Below are positions 7,166-8,093 of a stretch of 8,093 nucleotides of DNA, piece by piece; position 1 is the first letter of the stretch; every line of letters begins with the position of its first letter. The DNA comes from an uncultured delta proteobacterium. Lineage in GTDB: Bacteria; RBG-13-61-14; DRUE01. The notes under the pieces were generated by a model, which was not told the origin of the DNA, made no database searches, and was given only the letters and a program-made list of their open reading frames with translations. Location: the NCBI GenBank assembly GCA_903930515.1, contig CAIYYW010000335.1:1-8093 (forward strand). Reading direction: 5' to 3'. The position numbers and the translations under genes were made by a program.

Positions 7166-7645
7166 TTAGTCTTCGTCGGTTTCCGTGAGCGGATGCGGCT
7201 CTTCTTCCCAGGGAAAAATCACCGGCGCCTGCGAATAAGTGGCGTAATAATCCGGCTGGAATCCCCCGGCCCGGACCAGGACCGCGCTGGCGATTTCCTC
7301 CGAATGAAACTTGTTGATCTCCTTGATCGCGGCTTTAATGGTCTCTCCGCTCCGGCTCCAGTCATCCACCAGCAGGATCCGTTTCCCTTCCAGGTGCGCC
7401 GTGGGAGGAACAATCATCTTCGGATGTTTCCTTACCACCTGCTCGCTCAGCTTGCGCGAGAACTTGATCGGGAAGAAATCTATCTTCAGCAAGGACGCCA
7501 CGGTAGCTCCCACGATCACTCCTCCCCGGGCGATCCCCACGATCTCCCCGGGCTTGAACTCCTTTTGCACCCGGTCCGCGATCAACTGGCAGAGCCGGCT
7601 GTATTCCGGCCAGCCTATTCTTCTCGGCTCTACTTGTCCGGGCAT
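7166..7645 (-). CDS. phosphoribosyltransferase (COG2236-like, purine salvage type)
   Basis: The 159-residue product is a type I PRTase, transferring the phosphoribosyl group of PRPP, most likely to a purine base. The pyrophosphate loop A-R-G-G is at 39-42 inside V-G-I-A-R-G-G-V-I-V-G, and the PRPP loop is V-D-D-W-S-R-S-G-E-T at 93-102. The C-terminal F-P-W-E (144-147) is the mark of the small COG2236 group related to hypoxanthine and xanthine-guanine PRTases. The two acidic residues D94-D95 and G100-x-T102 are intact; W96 where small residues are common in other PRTases is notable. There is no signal peptide or regulatory domain, and the acidic tail T-E-T-D-E-D closes the protein. AAGGG (7657-7653) lies 7 nt before ATG 7645, within the end of the preceding gene, and the intergenic gap is 3 nt, so the two are probably translationally coupled. 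The base substrate is not predictable with confidence. Confidence 0.88.
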   Translation of the reverse strand: MPGQVEPRRIGWPEYSRLCQLIADRVQKEFKPGEIVGIARGGVIVGATVASLLKIDFFPIKFSRKLSEQVVRKHPKMIVPPTAHLEGKRILLVDDWSRSGETIKAAIKEINKFHSEEIASAVLVRAGGFQPDYYATYSQAPVIFPWEEEPHPLTETDED

Positions 7646-7648
7646 CGC

Positions 7649-7888
7649 CTATCCCTTGCCGGGTGTAAATCCGGGCTTCACCCGTTCTTCTTCGGATTTT
7701 TGGTCGGGCGCGCCCGCCATTATGATCTTGTCAATCCCGACCGCGAATGACTGCGCTTTCTCGTCCTCAAATACCGCAACCGCGTTTTCAACCGCCTTCA
7801 GCTTCGCTTCAAAATATACTTCCTTGGGCAGGCCGATCCGGGTGACGCCCAGTTTTTCCCCGATCCGCGCTTTTAAAAAGTCCTTCAC
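7649..7888 (-). CDS. small protein of unknown function, first gene of the leftward block
   Basis: This 79-residue protein is not recognised. It begins at GTG 7888, chosen because a perfect AGGAGG (7902-7897) is 8 nt upstream and a strong promoter lies just beyond. A charged helix-like N-terminus (K-D-F-L-K-A-R-I-G-E-K-L-G) is followed by three likely beta strands: V-Y-F-E-A-K-L-K-A-V at about 24-33, A-V-A-V-F-E-D at 36-42, and S-F-A-V-G-I-D-K-I-I-M at 47-57. A polar, probably disordered tail rich in E, K, P and G ends the chain. The strand pattern resembles small barrels of the Sm-like or SH3-like type, which is speculation. No signal peptide or membrane segment is present. The 3-nt gap to the phosphoribosyltransferase suggests linked expression and perhaps a linked role. 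Good start signals and coding-like composition make it a credible gene. Confidence 0.75.
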   Translation of the reverse strand: MKDFLKARIGEKLGVTRIGLPKEVYFEAKLKAVENAVAVFEDEKAQSFAVGIDKIIMAGAPDQKSEEERVKPGFTPGKG

Positions 7889-7908
7889 CGTGATGTCCTC
7901 CTGGGGGA

Positions 7909-7937
7909 ATAATAGGGGATTAAAATCAATGGGTCAA
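7909..7937 (-). promoter_or_regulatory. strong sigma70-like promoter of the leftward block
   Basis: Reading the minus strand, TTGACC (7937-7932) is separated by exactly 17 nt from TATTAT (7914-7909). Each hexamer matches the sigma70 consensus at five of six positions. Transcription would start near 7902, right at the AGGAGG of the 79-residue gene, so the leader would be only about 15 nt. That leaves no room for a riboswitch or attenuator. Confidence 0.65.
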
Positions 7938-7941
7938 GGCT

Positions 7942-8007
7942 GGGAGAGCAAAGAGGAAGGAGGAAAGGATAAAAGGGAAAAGGATGAAAGAGGAACCAGG
8001 GACGCGC
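7942..8007 (-). repeat. pyrimidine-rich tract headed by GCGCGTCCCT (right copy)
   Basis: On the minus strand GCGCGTCCCT (8007-7998) is followed by GGTT and then a nearly G-free C/T run to about 7942. It shares the ten-base head and the composition of the tract at 58-118. It lies downstream of the partial gene and directly upstream of the -35 box at 7937. It may act as a Rho-dependent terminator for the partial gene or belong to a dispersed repeat family; both are inferences. Confidence 0.45.
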
Positions 8008-8031
8008 GACCGGGATCCCGCGGCTTGCCGG

Positions 8032-8093
8032 CTAGTCCAAATGCTTGGCGCAGATGCAAGCCATTTCTTCCAGGCGGTTGTTGAGCACCAGGA
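8032..8093 (-). CDS. C-terminal end of an unidentified protein (partial)
   Basis: Reading leftward from the window edge, an open frame gives 19 residues, L-V-L-N-N-R-L-E-E-M-A-C-I-C-A-K-H-L-D, and stops at TAG (8034-8032). The amphipathic helix-like composition and the following promoter-bearing gap support a real gene end. The fragment is too short to assign a family. Confidence 0.5.
   Translation of the reverse strand, partial: LVLNNRLEEMACICAKHLD

Noticed and set aside
8011-8020. Palindrome CGGGATCCCG downstream of the partial gene as an intrinsic terminator
   Set aside because: It allows only a three-base-pair stem with a four-base loop and is not followed by a U run, so it is not a credible intrinsic terminator.

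Overview
The window looks like chromosomal DNA of a bacterium with moderately high GC that uses the standard bacterial code. It carries one small rightward gene at the left end and a block of six complete leftward genes filling positions 688-7888, plus the last 19 codons of a seventh leftward gene at the right edge. Strong AGGAGG-type ribosome binding sites, two sigma70-like promoters and two genes with N-terminal signal peptides fit a bacterium that exports proteins through the Sec system. A GH57 alpha-glucan enzyme, an S45 penicillin acylase and a MobB protein with an extra C-terminal segment together suggest an anaerobic lineage such as Desulfobacterota or an uncultivated relative. That placement is inference from gene content and is weak. 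I see no rRNA, tRNA, CRISPR array, transposase gene or phage gene.

Layout, left to right. Positions 1-249 hold a pyrimidine-rich tract and a good promoter ahead of a 96-residue antibiotic-biosynthesis-monooxygenase-fold protein (250-540, +). Positions 541-687 are a convergent intergenic region with a small motif also found at 7151-7161. The leftward block, in transcription order from the right, is: a 79-residue unknown protein (7888-7649), a COG2236-like phosphoribosyltransferase (7645-7166), MobB (7082-6405), a secreted penicillin acylase family Ntn hydrolase (6349-3920), a secreted protein of unknown function with a possible START-like C-terminal part (3865-2846), and a cytoplasmic GH57 glycoside hydrolase (2841-688). 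A near-consensus promoter (TTGACC, 17 nt, TATTAT) sits just upstream of the 79-residue gene. Gaps inside the block are 3, 83, 55, 54 and 4 nt and no internal terminator is evident, so it may be one transcript.

The genes do not form a recognised pathway. The phosphoribosyltransferase (nucleotide salvage), MobB (molybdenum cofactor nucleotide attachment), an exported amidase and an alpha-glucan hydrolase appear to be unrelated housekeeping functions that share a transcript. The tightest pairs are the 79-residue protein with the phosphoribosyltransferase (3 nt) and the secreted unknown protein with GH57 (4 nt).

Nothing here is clearly a new defence or mobile system. The more interesting items are non-coding. 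A GCGCGTCCCT plus C/T-tract module precedes both promoters in the same orientation relative to transcription. A GGGTCAGGYCT motif lies directly after two leftward genes. The 79-residue protein and the secreted 339-residue protein are the two unassigned gene products.
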